64,000 nucleotides of DNA from Branchiostoma belcheri (Eukaryota > Chordata > Leptocardii > Amphioxiformes > Branchiostomatidae). Of this stretch, positions 1 to 12,200 are shown in pieces (position 1 is the stretch's first letter; every line of letters starts with the position of its first letter). Below the pieces are notes generated by a model. That model saw nothing but the letters and a program-made list of their open reading frames with translations. It had not been told where the DNA came from and did not search any database. The stretch lies in assembly GCF_001625305.1 (NCBI RefSeq), contig NW_017803713.1:526395-590394 (forward strand), given 5' to 3'. Made by a program: the position numbers and the translations under genes.

Positions 1-65
1 AATCGTACTTTTCGTTCCATAAGACTGTCCGGCCGGGCCCCGGATTGGAAATTTGACTCAGCGTT
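1..65. repeat. Dispersed repeat fragment
   Basis: This stretch resembles 26438-26495: both share 'acttttcgttccat' followed by a G/C-rich 'gccccgg' segment and an 'aaat.tgac' end. A weaker copy lies at about 32158-32205. It is non-coding and precedes the first exon seen. Family unknown. Confidence 0.5.
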
Positions 66-138
66 ATCAGCACAATGTATCTGTAAGGCAAGCCGACAAC
101 AATACCCAATGAAGATGTTTATGCACGTATTACTACAG

Positions 139-279
139 GAAACGTGACAGCTACGGGAAACTCGAGCTTGTGCGGCTCTTTTACCTGCACTGATCACGCC
201 GTCTGCATAGAGATAGCTGATGGAGCAAAATGTGTCTGCGAGCCGGGATATGAAGGCAACGGGACTATTCTCTGTACAG
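139..279 (+). CDS. Polycystin-like gene 1, exon a: EGF-like
   Basis: The acceptor is 'tactacag' and the donor 'acag|gtaaaa'. It encodes an EGF-like module: a cysteine series, then CVCEPGYEGNG before the last cysteine. The exon ends in phase 1, as EGF exons usually do. The acceptor is weak, so the left edge is less sure. Confidence 0.7.
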
Positions 280-3200
280 GTAAAAAATAGTTCGTGTAGC
301 CAGAACTGATTCTAGCTGTCCTCTGAATTTTTAAATTGTTACATTTGTAACAGACGTGATTTCAAACCGTGACAAAATGGCAAAAACCAAGGCTTTTGCT
401 CCAAATTTTTTCAGATATTGATGAGTGCATGACGGGAGCTCATGTGTGCCTCCGTGACGAACTCTGCTTCAACAGGGAGGGATCGTACGCCTGCGCCTCG
501 TGCTACCCCAACATAGCCCTGGTGGGAGGAGGGGGCCAACTCTTCGGCTCCTGTCCACATCAAACGGAGGGTACCTTTTACTGTGCAATCTACCGTATCA
601 GTGGACTGTAACGTAGCCTATTCATTCCTTTTCAATTGGTCTTTGTACGCGATGGATGATGGCCTAACCCCCTCAAAAATTACAATTCCTGAGAATGTTG
701 AAACAGCCGGATCTGAACTCACCTTACCGAAGAACGTTCTGCCGTACGGGAAGGTCGCCATCCGGCTGGAGGTCACGGTGGAGGAGACCTTGTCTGGACT
801 CCGTGTCGTGACGTCAGCTGAGCAGTGGGTGAATGTCTTATCTTCGGCACTGGTGGCTGACATTGCCGGTGGCTCAGCAAAGTCACTCGCACGTGGCTCC
901 GACATTGTCCTCGACGGTTCGTTTTCTACAGATCCAGACGCCATGGTGACAGACGCAGCAGACTTCACCTATAACTGGACCTGTGTAACAGAATCAGGTA
1001 CGTTGTTGTAGTATACGTGGCATCTTCAAGTTTCTATCAGCCTCCTTACAATTTATCGGCATTTACAGAAGTTTATTACAGTTGTACGTTTATCAACTCG
1101 TATACTCCATATATCAACCCGTATACTCCATAATCCATGTTCTAACAACAACAGTTGTAATTTTCTAATCATGTTTTTCATGTATACTTTTGTTGAAAAT
1201 TTTACATTCACATATCATTAAAAAAATTACATCAGCAAATGCTATGTTTTACCTTGGTATAGGAACTTCATGCGAAGACGTTTTTGGTGATGGTGGAACC
1301 AGCCAATCGTATGTCATTTCTTCCAACAACCTCCAACCGAGTGTACGTGGGTTGACTGTCCAGCTGAGCGTATCGTTCCAGGACAGAATTCCTGGGACGA
1401 CCTCTCAAACACTGGAGGTTTTCCCGGTTGGATCTCCGTCCATCTCGATCAGGTAGGCATCCTGCAGCTTTGAAACGTGGTTAGTATTTATACCAATTCT
1501 TGATGCTGCTAGTGTTGGTCCTCCTTGATGTGTTGGTCTATAGTCTAAAATAACAAACTTTAATGTTCATAAGAACTTGTACAGACATTTCACGATATAC
1601 AACTTATGACACAACTTATGCTATAATAGATAATCATGCCATGATGCTGTTATACATCGCAAAAGCCTATATATTAGATTAGAATGGAACTGTGCTTGTA
1701 CAGTTATTGGTGAAATCTGCTGTGTTTGAGCATTCTTCATATCTATGTAGATATACGGGGACAACATAAGAAGATCCTATTAAGAAGGGGGGGGGTATTA
1801 TCGGGGTGGGGTGGGGGTGGGTAGACACCCCCGAGTCTTTTTGGAAGTTCCCTTAGAATGAGAAAACATTAAGAAAACTTACAACTGATCGTTTGGCATT
1901 GATTTCAGTACTTGTATTTTACCTCTGTTTATAGATGCTTCAGCAACTGTAACAGGAAAATCAACCCGTCAGAGAAACTGATTCTGGTGGCGGAGTGTAC
2001 AAACTGTGAGGAGAACGAACTGGTCAGTTACAACTGGACGTTACAGGAAGCTCCGGACGGGTTTGGCAGGTCCGATTTGAACTGGGACACCGAGAGCACC
2101 ACGGGAAGAAACCTACCGGATGTGGTTTTTGAACCAGAAGTTTTCACGGTAAAACGTTTTATCCGTAAATAAACAAATTGTCTCTGGTATTATACTATGC
2201 TTTTGATCGTTTAAAGGTAGTGTGGGTATAAGGCAGTGTTGCGTATTTGTATTTTTTTTATTGAATAAAGCAATACAAATACAAGGACGAAGTGGGGCTG
2301 AACTGAAGTTATACAACTTATTTTACAGCCCCACCTAACATTTAACATACATTCAATAGTCATACAGATTTATATCATTTATATTTATTTATATGTTACA
2401 AACAAAACGGAGTATACCATGTAACAAGGAAACGTTTAGTGCCTCTTATAAAAGCTTGGGTAAATAACTTTTTTTTCATTGTACTCGTATTCAGAGGGTA
2501 TCGCAAACTATCCCCTGAGTACAAGATGGAGCCTGGTACTTTCAGAAAGGGCATCTAAATCAATCAAAGAACCGATTAACACAGAAAGGTTGTTAAGAAA
2601 CAAAGGACAGTGTAATATAAAATGAGAAATAGATTCGCAGGGGTACCCACAAATACATGAAGGGCTAAGAATCAAAGCACGATTATTTGTATTACCAACA
2701 TATATTCATGTATACCTATAGGCTCTTGGTGACTACACGTTCAGAGTCGAAGCCTCACTGGACTACGGTCGCCAGGGCTTCTCTGAGTACAGTTTTGAGC
2801 CGAACGAGCCGCCTGTGGTCGGAAGCTGCACAGTCAGCCCGGAAAACGGCACGGCCATGGTGACAGAGTTCACTTTTACTTGTACAGGTACGTATGACCT
2901 GGATGACACGGCATATTAAGGACGTTTGACATACAGGCCAAACGTCCTTGAAAATACTTAGCCTCTACAATATTATTATTTTTTTAACGGAGTGGTTGAA
3001 TGCAAGGCCTATACGACCACTTCTCTGCATTGAACTAGAAATATGAGAGAAGCATGGCTATGTCAAGAGATGGCGGTGAACGTTTGATTTGAGAGCCTGT
3101 AGATTGTAGGTTGGTGGGAAAAAACTTGTCAGGGAGGGAGTTCCAAAGCTTGGCCGTACGGGGAAAGAAACTGTCACTGTAAAAAGATTTCGAACAAAGA

Positions 3201-6200
3201 ATTTGGAAGTTGTGTGAGCTAGTGGAGAACCTAGTGGAACGTTTGAAATTCTGTAATAAAAGTTATTGTAATAACAAAATTAGTATCTAAACTCAAGTTT
3301 ACCTAGTTTTATTTAGGAAAGCTTTTGATATTGATGACCCAAATTGACAAAGAGCCCCTTCTATTCAGGTTTCAATTTTGCTAGTTTTCTTCGGCCAAGC
3401 TACTGTTTTTGAGGACACAATTTGACAAGTGGCTCCTTTTATACATCGTTTTCCGTAGGGTTTTCTGACTCAGACGAGCCTCTGACTTACACCTTCCTCT
3501 TCAACACGGACGCTGCTGCTGGATTTACTCCGCTGTACACAGAAACGGTATGTGTATGTTTCCCCTAAATGTAATAACGTCTTGAAATACCTAAGAATTG
3601 ATAACCCTCTGCTTTTATCCCTAACATATCGACTCATCACATATGAAGATGTAGAATTCATTGATGACGTTTGTATCATGTCAAGACTTCTTGTGCAAGC
3701 TAAAATTCTGTTTTTGACAGGAGCCGACGACACCACCACAGCTCCTGCCTGTTGGCCAAGAGTCACGTGACTTTGTTGTGAGAATCCAAGCTCAAGTCTC
3801 GGATTCTCTCGGAGCGACATCGAACGTCGAGACGTCTGTTCAGGTGAGGTGCAAAATGTAATGTTATCAGTCTACATGTAGGTCATTTCAAGTCACTATA
3901 CCAGAGCCATAATACTAATAATAATATGGGTTTTATTTTAAACATTTCACAGTATTAGCAAGCATTTGTAGTCTTCCTAATGATTCTGTATCTTAACTTG
4001 AAATGTTCATTGATTCGCAATTCAGTAACTGGTACTTATAATTAAGTTTACTGCGAATGATCAATAAATAATTGTTGAGTCTTGTGTTACGGAAAATTGG
4101 CCAATTAACGATCCTATATTTGTCTAATTTGAGTCCCTATACGTGTAGCCAGGTACCCATGGAGGTCCCGTATCTTTATACGGGATAAAGATATTTAAAG
4201 TAAAAAAAAAAAAAACTAATCGACGCAAAATTCAGTTCTCAGCAATGTACGATTCACAGCAAAGAATATTTGTATAGATGTTCTTATGTTGTTCATTTGA
4301 ATTTTACATATGTTAAAATGGAGGAGTAGACAAAACAGCTGATGAAGATCACCTTTACAAGTTGTCTCCCCGAATGGTAGTAGGATGTAGATATACATGT
4401 ACAAATATACATATGTTACAATGCTGTGCAATGTTGCAGGTCCTGGCACTTCCAGCAGAACAGTCCACAGCCGTAGCCTCGCAGCTCGTGGTTGGGGAGA
4501 ACAGTCCTCTAACCCAGCTGGTGCGGGAAGGAGACGCCAAGTCCTTGGTGCAGATGTCCAACAGCGTGACGTCTGTCTTAAACACGGTCCCGACTAACGC
4601 GTCAGCCGAGACACGGAGGGCAGCCACTGAGGTATAGATGATCAAAACTTCATTCACTTCATAATGTATTTATGAGAGGGAACTTCTTCAATGACAAAAA
4701 TTACAATTTGATTTAAACTTATTAATGCAATAGAATAACGCTGGTAAAAAACTGTAACTAAAATGCTTTTCATTTTGTCATCAACAGGCTCGAGAGGCTC
4801 TTGTTAGCGCATTGACGACCATCAAACCTACCAGCGTGTCGTCTGTGAACCTTGTAGCGAGCGCGCTGGGCTCGGCCACAAGCGGAGGGGACGACGTGTC
4901 AGCGGACTCTCAGGTGATTATAACATACAGTTATATTTCTGAGACTTTCTGAAACATCTACCAAAACATTTTTTTAAAGTGACATTATATATGTTGACGT
5001 ATGGTGTATAATGATGATAGTGCATAAAATAAACTGAATGTACCAGTTATTATCATCATCATCAAATTAAGTTAGATGATGGACTTGGCGTGTAAATAAA
5101 AACACTGCTTGATCTTCTTCTTTCTTAGGTTGCTGCTGCAAATTCCTTAAAGAACATGGCAGGATTTCTTCAGAGTTTACCTCCTGAGGACCTGGAAATA
5201 GGCCAGATAGAAAAGTCGTCTTCATTCATGTTTACAGGTGACTTGTTTGTTTCTATGTGGCAAAAAGATACTTAGATGCTGCTTCTTCTGCTTTCCTATG
5301 TTCTGCATAGTCATTCATTTAGACAAACATGTGAGTTGTGTATTTTTGTTACTGTGCAGTGAAGGCTCTTTGTTTATGCTCGCACATATACATGTATATT
5401 GATTTCTTGTTCTTTCCCGTCAATCAGTTTTATTATAATCAAGAGGAAGAGATCATAGTCTTCATTCATCAAGTTAGTTATCATTACTAACGTTAAAATC
5501 AATATCCGTGTCGTATACATAAATCTAGAAAGGGTATCAACTGTTTATGTTACTTTTTCATTAATGAGTGTTTGTTTTTTTGTGCCTTTACAGCTGTAGT
5601 CAATATAATGGCTGGATCCTCAAAGGTATCTGACAAGACCAAAATCTCCAATGAGACTGACAATGACCAAGTTGAAAAAGTAAGATACTAAAAATGTTTG
5701 CTTGAAATTTCTGGTCTGTAAGATTATCAATTGAGCTATTGCATTACTACGTCACAGTTTGATTACCTGTTCTAAAGAACATCCTAGAACGGTCAGTTAA
5801 AGAATAAAGATAATTTTTAGTTTGGTTTTTGCTGCGTCTAGTTTTATTGGCACAGAATTACATGCCATAATGGGTGATTTAGTTGTGACAATAGACGAAT
5901 GTAGTATAAAGGCCTTATATCAAGGCTAACGCTACACAAACACACACCGCGCGACGCACCCCTGTACATCAATTGACCACAAACTGTCCCGACATTCATT
6001 GCGGTAAACCATAACGTGATAATGTAATAGGACCATTGGATCATGGTGGATGTTGTCTTGCTGAACTCTCTTGTTGTGTTTGTTGACCATTTTTCTCGTT
6101 ATTGTTGTTTAGGCAAAGAAGACAACGCAGGGCATCTTTGCTGCCATAGACACTATGAATGAATTGATGCTTGCCCGGAAACGACCGAACGAGAAGCCGA

Positions 6201-9200
6201 CTGTGATCCAGCAGGGTCCGTTTGAGATGGCCTTACAGAGGCAGAACTGCCGGGACATGAGGTCACAGATCGTCCGGCCCTCGGAAAACAGCGACACGTG
6301 GTTCCGGATTCCGGATGCCTCCACTCTGTTTGGACAGTCGTGTGGCCGTGGACAATCCGTGGGGTTTGAGGTGACTTTCATGTTTATCTTTCAAACAAAA
6401 TTAAGCCACTAAGAACATACGGTCATTATATATTAGCACTATGCTTAACATTTGATGAAGCAACGCGCAAACACCGCATATCTTATTTTGCGTTTTATTT
6501 AAATCTTCTGGGCGATCATCGGTTTTTCGCCATCTTGTGTCGGCAAGAATGGCCACGCTGTGCAACGCAATTCTCGGAAAATATCGCAAAATCTCGGAAA
6601 ATCTCGCTGTGAACTAAATGGACGTAATTTTGACCTTTGTAACAGCCGCTCTCGTAAGAGATGTTTGGAAGATCTTGAAAATGAGAACCATAGCCCACCC
6701 TCTATATGTTTAGCAGTAAAATAAAAAAAAAATACACGTAAATTGAAGATTTATGAACACTCATACTCAATATGGAAAATAAAGCATATGTTGAGCAATG
6801 GTCTTCTTTGTAAAGGATAATGTTTTTTTCTGACATTAGTTAAAATTTCTAAAATGTATCCTTCATATTTCTTGCTCAACAGAACTACCACACGTCCCTG
6901 AACCCATATTCCTACGCCGGCAACTCAGACAAGATTAAGTCACCTCTGGCGTCACTGAAGTTTAGAAGTGACTCGGGTCCTGTCGGGGTCAATGACCTGC
7001 AGGTTCCTATTGACGTCATGATGCCGCAGAAACCAGGTACTGTGGTGGTGCAGACAGAGCGTGGGGAGACCACACCGACTGGACAGGACGTCATGTCGGT
7101 GAGAAAACAAGAAATTTTTTTTTAAAAAAGGGACGAAGAGGGGAATAGCTGTTTGGGTTGCGTTAGTGTGGTGACGATGTGACACTCAAAAAACTTTGTA
7201 AAATTGGTGATTTGCATTGTACTGACGCTTCTCCCATTCATCCTTTCTCTCCCAACTGACATCTGCTTGCAATGTTTTTCATTTATACTGGAATCTATCT
7301 GACTCCAACTACCCAATTGCAACGTGATATTTAGCGTAAAACCGCAAAGAGTACGGCAAGACACAATGGGAGTAGTAAGTTTTTCTTCGATTTGTGGATG
7401 ATTGTCGGGTCTTGCAGTACAGTGTTATATAGTCTTTACCAAGAATAACAGAAATATTGCTTTTTTTCCAGATGCATTCCTTCAACGTTACCGAAGCAGA
7501 CAGCTCCGTCCATGTCACCGTCACACCTCACGTGGAAGGAATACCTATCCGTTTGTTCCTCGGTATCAACAGCGCCCCCTCCCGACAGGTCTATAACTGG
7601 ACAACGTCCTTGCCATTAGCGGTGGACTCCATGTACTCAATTCCATTAGGAAACAACTCTTACCTCCGGCCAGATCCGTTCCAGTGGTTTCTGTCAGCCA
7701 GTGACTTGGGTCTGACCGGATCTGAACAACTGTTTCTTGGTAAAGTTCCATTATTCTGATAATAAATACAAACATTGAATGAATATACCTGATTAACCGT
7801 CGATTCATGTACAAAATTACGAACCTGTATTAACCTTAACCGTTAACTATTTAGTAAAGTAAATTAAATAATTATTAAGTTAACATATCAAATGAGGTAT
7901 TTACTTGATATGTAATCCATAATTAAGGACCTTATTTTACTATACGGGCGGTTGTTACTGTATTTTAGATTTAAGTGTATCATATTTTTACCCCTTTGTG
8001 TTTTTCTCACATTAACCACATAGTATCAACGAGACTCAGTATCATGCAGCAAGTTTAAACTGTAATTTCCAACACAAGAAATTGGACTCACCCAAATTTT
8101 CGAATGTACAACTCCAGTCCAATTTCTTGTGTTGGAAATTACAGTTTAAACTTGCTGCATAATGACTTCTACCAACACAGATAAACTTTCAAGATGAGAC
8201 TCAGTATCAATAACTTATATGTATAAATAATAAACAGCTTACATGTATTAATGATAAGTAAGAAGCACGGAGAAGGTGATAACTGCCTCAGTATTTTGAA
8301 AGTCTTCTTGTTTTGAAGGGGTGGACCACGAGCCATTCACGAACGACACGAGTACCAACGATACCACAGTAATGTGGGGTGACCTGTCAGAAGCTTTGAA
8401 ACTGGGATATGGTGGAGTAAACTTCACCTTGAACTACACTCTCCAGATCTTCACTTCTAAGTGCCTGTTCTTTGATGACGCTCAGCAACAATGGAGCTCT
8501 GATGGGTGTGAGGTGAGCAGATATTTTTATTGCAACAGCCCCTAGTTTAATTCCGAACTTCCAGTTCAAGCTGGACTAATTCCATAACTCAACAACCTAA
8601 CATCTAGATGGGCTAATATCGTAAACTATTAGTAAAATAATGTAAGAAATATAACATTGTATACATAGCAGCCATCAAGGACTCTTTGGGGACTAACCTA
8701 ATATGGCAGTTCCCAGGCTCCAGCTAGGCCATGTTAATTTGATTATATGGATGACATCCGCGCGCGCATGAATTTTCGGCCGTTTCAAAAAAAAAAGTTT
8801 TCAACCATACTGTAAATCGTACAAAACAGTTGCAAAATGAGCAGAAATATACCGTAAGTTACAAAAAAATAAGTAAAAACTATACCAATGTCGTAGAATG
8901 CCAAAATCAAACGAAAAAAAAGGAAATGAATTTGAAGATTAGATTATTCGCCAAACCATATTCTGTCCCATTTGTTCAACCCTCATGACCACGTAGATTT
9001 CATAATGAAAACAACTTTCTTTTTTGCAAAACTTTTTTTTATTCGCACGCGCGCATCAGTTTTGGGGCTCCCGGAGGATGTCATCCATATAATCAAATCA
9101 ACATGGCCTTACCAGAATCTGCAGAATTGGGTTAATCCTCAAGGGTCATTGATGTCTGCTGCATATTTATTACATAATTTCTACCCATAATTTACAATAT

Positions 9201-12200
9201 TAGCCCATCTAAATGTACAGTTGCTGTAAAATGGAAATTAGTCCGTAATTAAACTGGAAGTGAAGATCATTCTCGTTCTTCTTGCTTGCTTCTATCGGTT
9301 GCCATTTACTATGATAGAAGACAAGATATTCAAGCTTTCCTTTTTCTGTTCCTCCAGGTTGGCCCGTTGACCAGTACTACATTGACCCACTGCCTGTGTG
9401 ACCACCTCACCACGTTCGGCTCCGACTTCCAGTTCTTCGTGGCGCCGAACTCCCTCAACATCCTGTCGGCGCTTCAGGGCTTCGCAAACATCGGCGAGAA
9501 CCCGTCGGTTGTCATCACCATCGGAGTCCTGTTTGGACTTTATCTTCTGATTGTGATATGGGCAAGATGGGAGGACAAAAAGGACTTGTCAAAGGTAGGA
9601 TAAGAGTAAGAATAGTCCAAATGAAATAAAATTTGGTCATCAATCCAAAAAGTTGGTACAGTTGCGGCAGGCATTAACCAATTGATTGTTAACAGTTGTT
9701 TATTTCACCCTTGTATTGTTAGGCTGGGCTTTAAAATGAAAACGTAAGCCTTTCATGTCAGAGCTGACTATTTTGTTCTTCCAATGTAACGTAATCTAAA
9801 GAGGTCATTGATTATGTCAAACTTTTGTCTGATGGTAATGTTTAGAAATGGCGGTTTCTTATTCCAGGTTGGGGCTACAGTGCTGAGAGGAGCAGGTAGA
9901 AACAGCCACTCCTACCAGGTTCAGGTGTTCACGGGAACCCGCGCCAACGCTGGAACCAGTTCACAGGTCAGATGCAAATTTAGAACCGTCTTTATCTCCA
10001 TAATGGCAATTTCATATACTCAACCAGCACTTTTCTCAACTAGGTTGTCCATCAGACACCTTCCTGAGCTTCTGAATGGAATAATGCTTCTCGCCGCTTT
10101 CTGTAATCAGGGGTCGTCTTGATCTGATTATTTTGTTACCAAATGTTGCTACATGCACATCCACATGCATTTACGTATCAATGTATTTCTGACAATAAAA
10201 TAACGCTCACTGCTAATAATATAGCTGAATTGTGTTTTTGTTTTGTCCCAGGTGTTCCTGGTGCTAAGAGGAGAGTTGGGTCAGTCTGTTCCGTATGTGT
10301 TGGAAGACAAAACCCGCATCACGTTCAAGCAAGGCGCTGTAGACACGTTCGTGGTGACGTCATCTGTACATCTGGGTCCTCTACAGTCTATCCATATTTG
10401 GCACAATAACATAGGACCCTACCCGTCCTGGTAAGGCGTTTTATTCGTATTGAGACCTTCAGCGTTTGGCTTCTACAATGGTGTTGGAACTTTTACTTAC
10501 AAGTTGTTGCACGACGATACCAAAAGTAAATGTTCTGGTTATTTCTTTACAAAGCGAATTGAATAATACCTATTGACGTCATAAAATCCATTAAAAAATG
10601 TCATTCGGAAAGAGTAAAAGCTGGGAACACAGCTTTCAACAATGTTTGTTTACGTTAGACAGAAATGAGAGAAAATTGCAAGGTTTGTTGCTTAAAATAT
10701 CGTAATTTCTGGTGAAAATATGTTACATGATGCCCCTTGAAAATGTTTCTTTAAACAATTATTATATTATGGTTATGAATGTGTGATATTTTACTAATTT
10801 TATTGTCATATAGGTTCCTAGAGCAAGTTATTGTGACCGACCTTCAAGAGGAAGCCAAACACGTTTTCCTGTTGAAAAGGTTGGTTTTCTTATATTTATT
10901 CATCTATTTTGTCAAAAAGTTGAGAAAAGCGTTGTACAAATTGTCTCGTGTAGATGAATTTCTAAAATAGTGAATATTATAGATACATATCATAAGATGT
11001 CGTAATGGCTGAAAGTAAGTGAATTGTAGATTTTTTTTTTTATTTTTCTTCGGCTAAATATCATTCATTTATTTTATTTTTGTGTATTTAAAAAAGAGCA
11101 GAAAATCCCTAACGAGCCGATGACAGAAACCAAGTTTCTCTGCAAGGCTGACTCCTCATAAATTGTATGGAGAAACGAAGATGGAAATAAAAAGGAAGCC
11201 TAAGATCTAACGAGAAGTAACAAACAGATATCAGATAATGATCATAATAATTGAGATAAATACAACAGGAATGAAGGAAAATCTGTATGGATCTGTATGA
11301 TTCTACTTCTTCCTCTTGTTAAAATCAGCTGGCTTGCTGTTGAAGAGGGAGATGGAAAGGTAGACCGAGAAGTAAAAAAGGCTACAGACAAGGATCTGAC
11401 CCGGTTTGCTCGTCTCTTCTCCACTAAAACGTCTAAGGACTTCCGCGACGGCCATCTGTGGTTTTCTGTGATTGGTCGGCCTGCAACAAGGTTTGTGGTT
11501 TTCTGTGATTGGTCGGCCAGCAAACAAGGTTTGAGGCTTTCTGTGATTGGTCAGCCAGCAACAAGGTTTGTGGTTTTCTGTGATTGGTCGGCTAGCAACA
11601 AGGTTTGTGGTTTTCTGTGATTGGTTGGCCAGCAACAAGGTTTGTGGTTTTCTGTGATTGTTCGGCCTGCAGCAAGGTTTGTGGTTTTCTGTGATTGTTC
11701 GGCCTGCAGCAAGGTTTGTGGTTTTCTGTGATTGGTTGGCCAGCAACAAGGTTTGTGGTTTTCTGTGATTGGTCGTCCCGCGACGAGGTTCGTGTTGTTC
11801 TGATATTGATCTGTTGGCTACAAAAACATTGCGACAGTACGTTGACCTTGGGTAGCAACAGATCCGTCAGAAATAATTGTTCTAAATTATTTAATGGATA
11901 ATAATAGTTATTTTTCTTATGATGAAAAATGAATTGTACTTATATAATTGAATAGAATTATGATTGCCTCTGAGGGTCAAAATTTTTATTATCAAAAGCA
12001 ATTCCAAAATTCTTATCAAATGCATGTCCATATGTTTGTCGAATTAGAAGAGTGTTATCTTATCATTGATTTCATGTTATAGGCTGTTACTTACCATTTG
12101 ATGATGTGATTACTTGCATGGCGTATTTGAATACCAATACTTTAGAACTATTAGTTTTGTCCAAGATCTCTACCCCCAAATAATCGTTTTTTTTGCACCT

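Noticed and set aside
583..611. A tiny intron resolving the frame break in exon b
   Set aside because: The only GT-AG pair bridging the frames would be about 30-50 bases, too short for an animal intron, with no branch or pyrimidine tract.
11457..11790. CRISPR array
   Set aside because: The repeats are directly adjacent with no unique spacers, and the genome is animal.
11303..11858. Minus-strand repeat proteins (SQKTTNL-type)
   Set aside because: By-products of the 37-bp minisatellite read in reverse.
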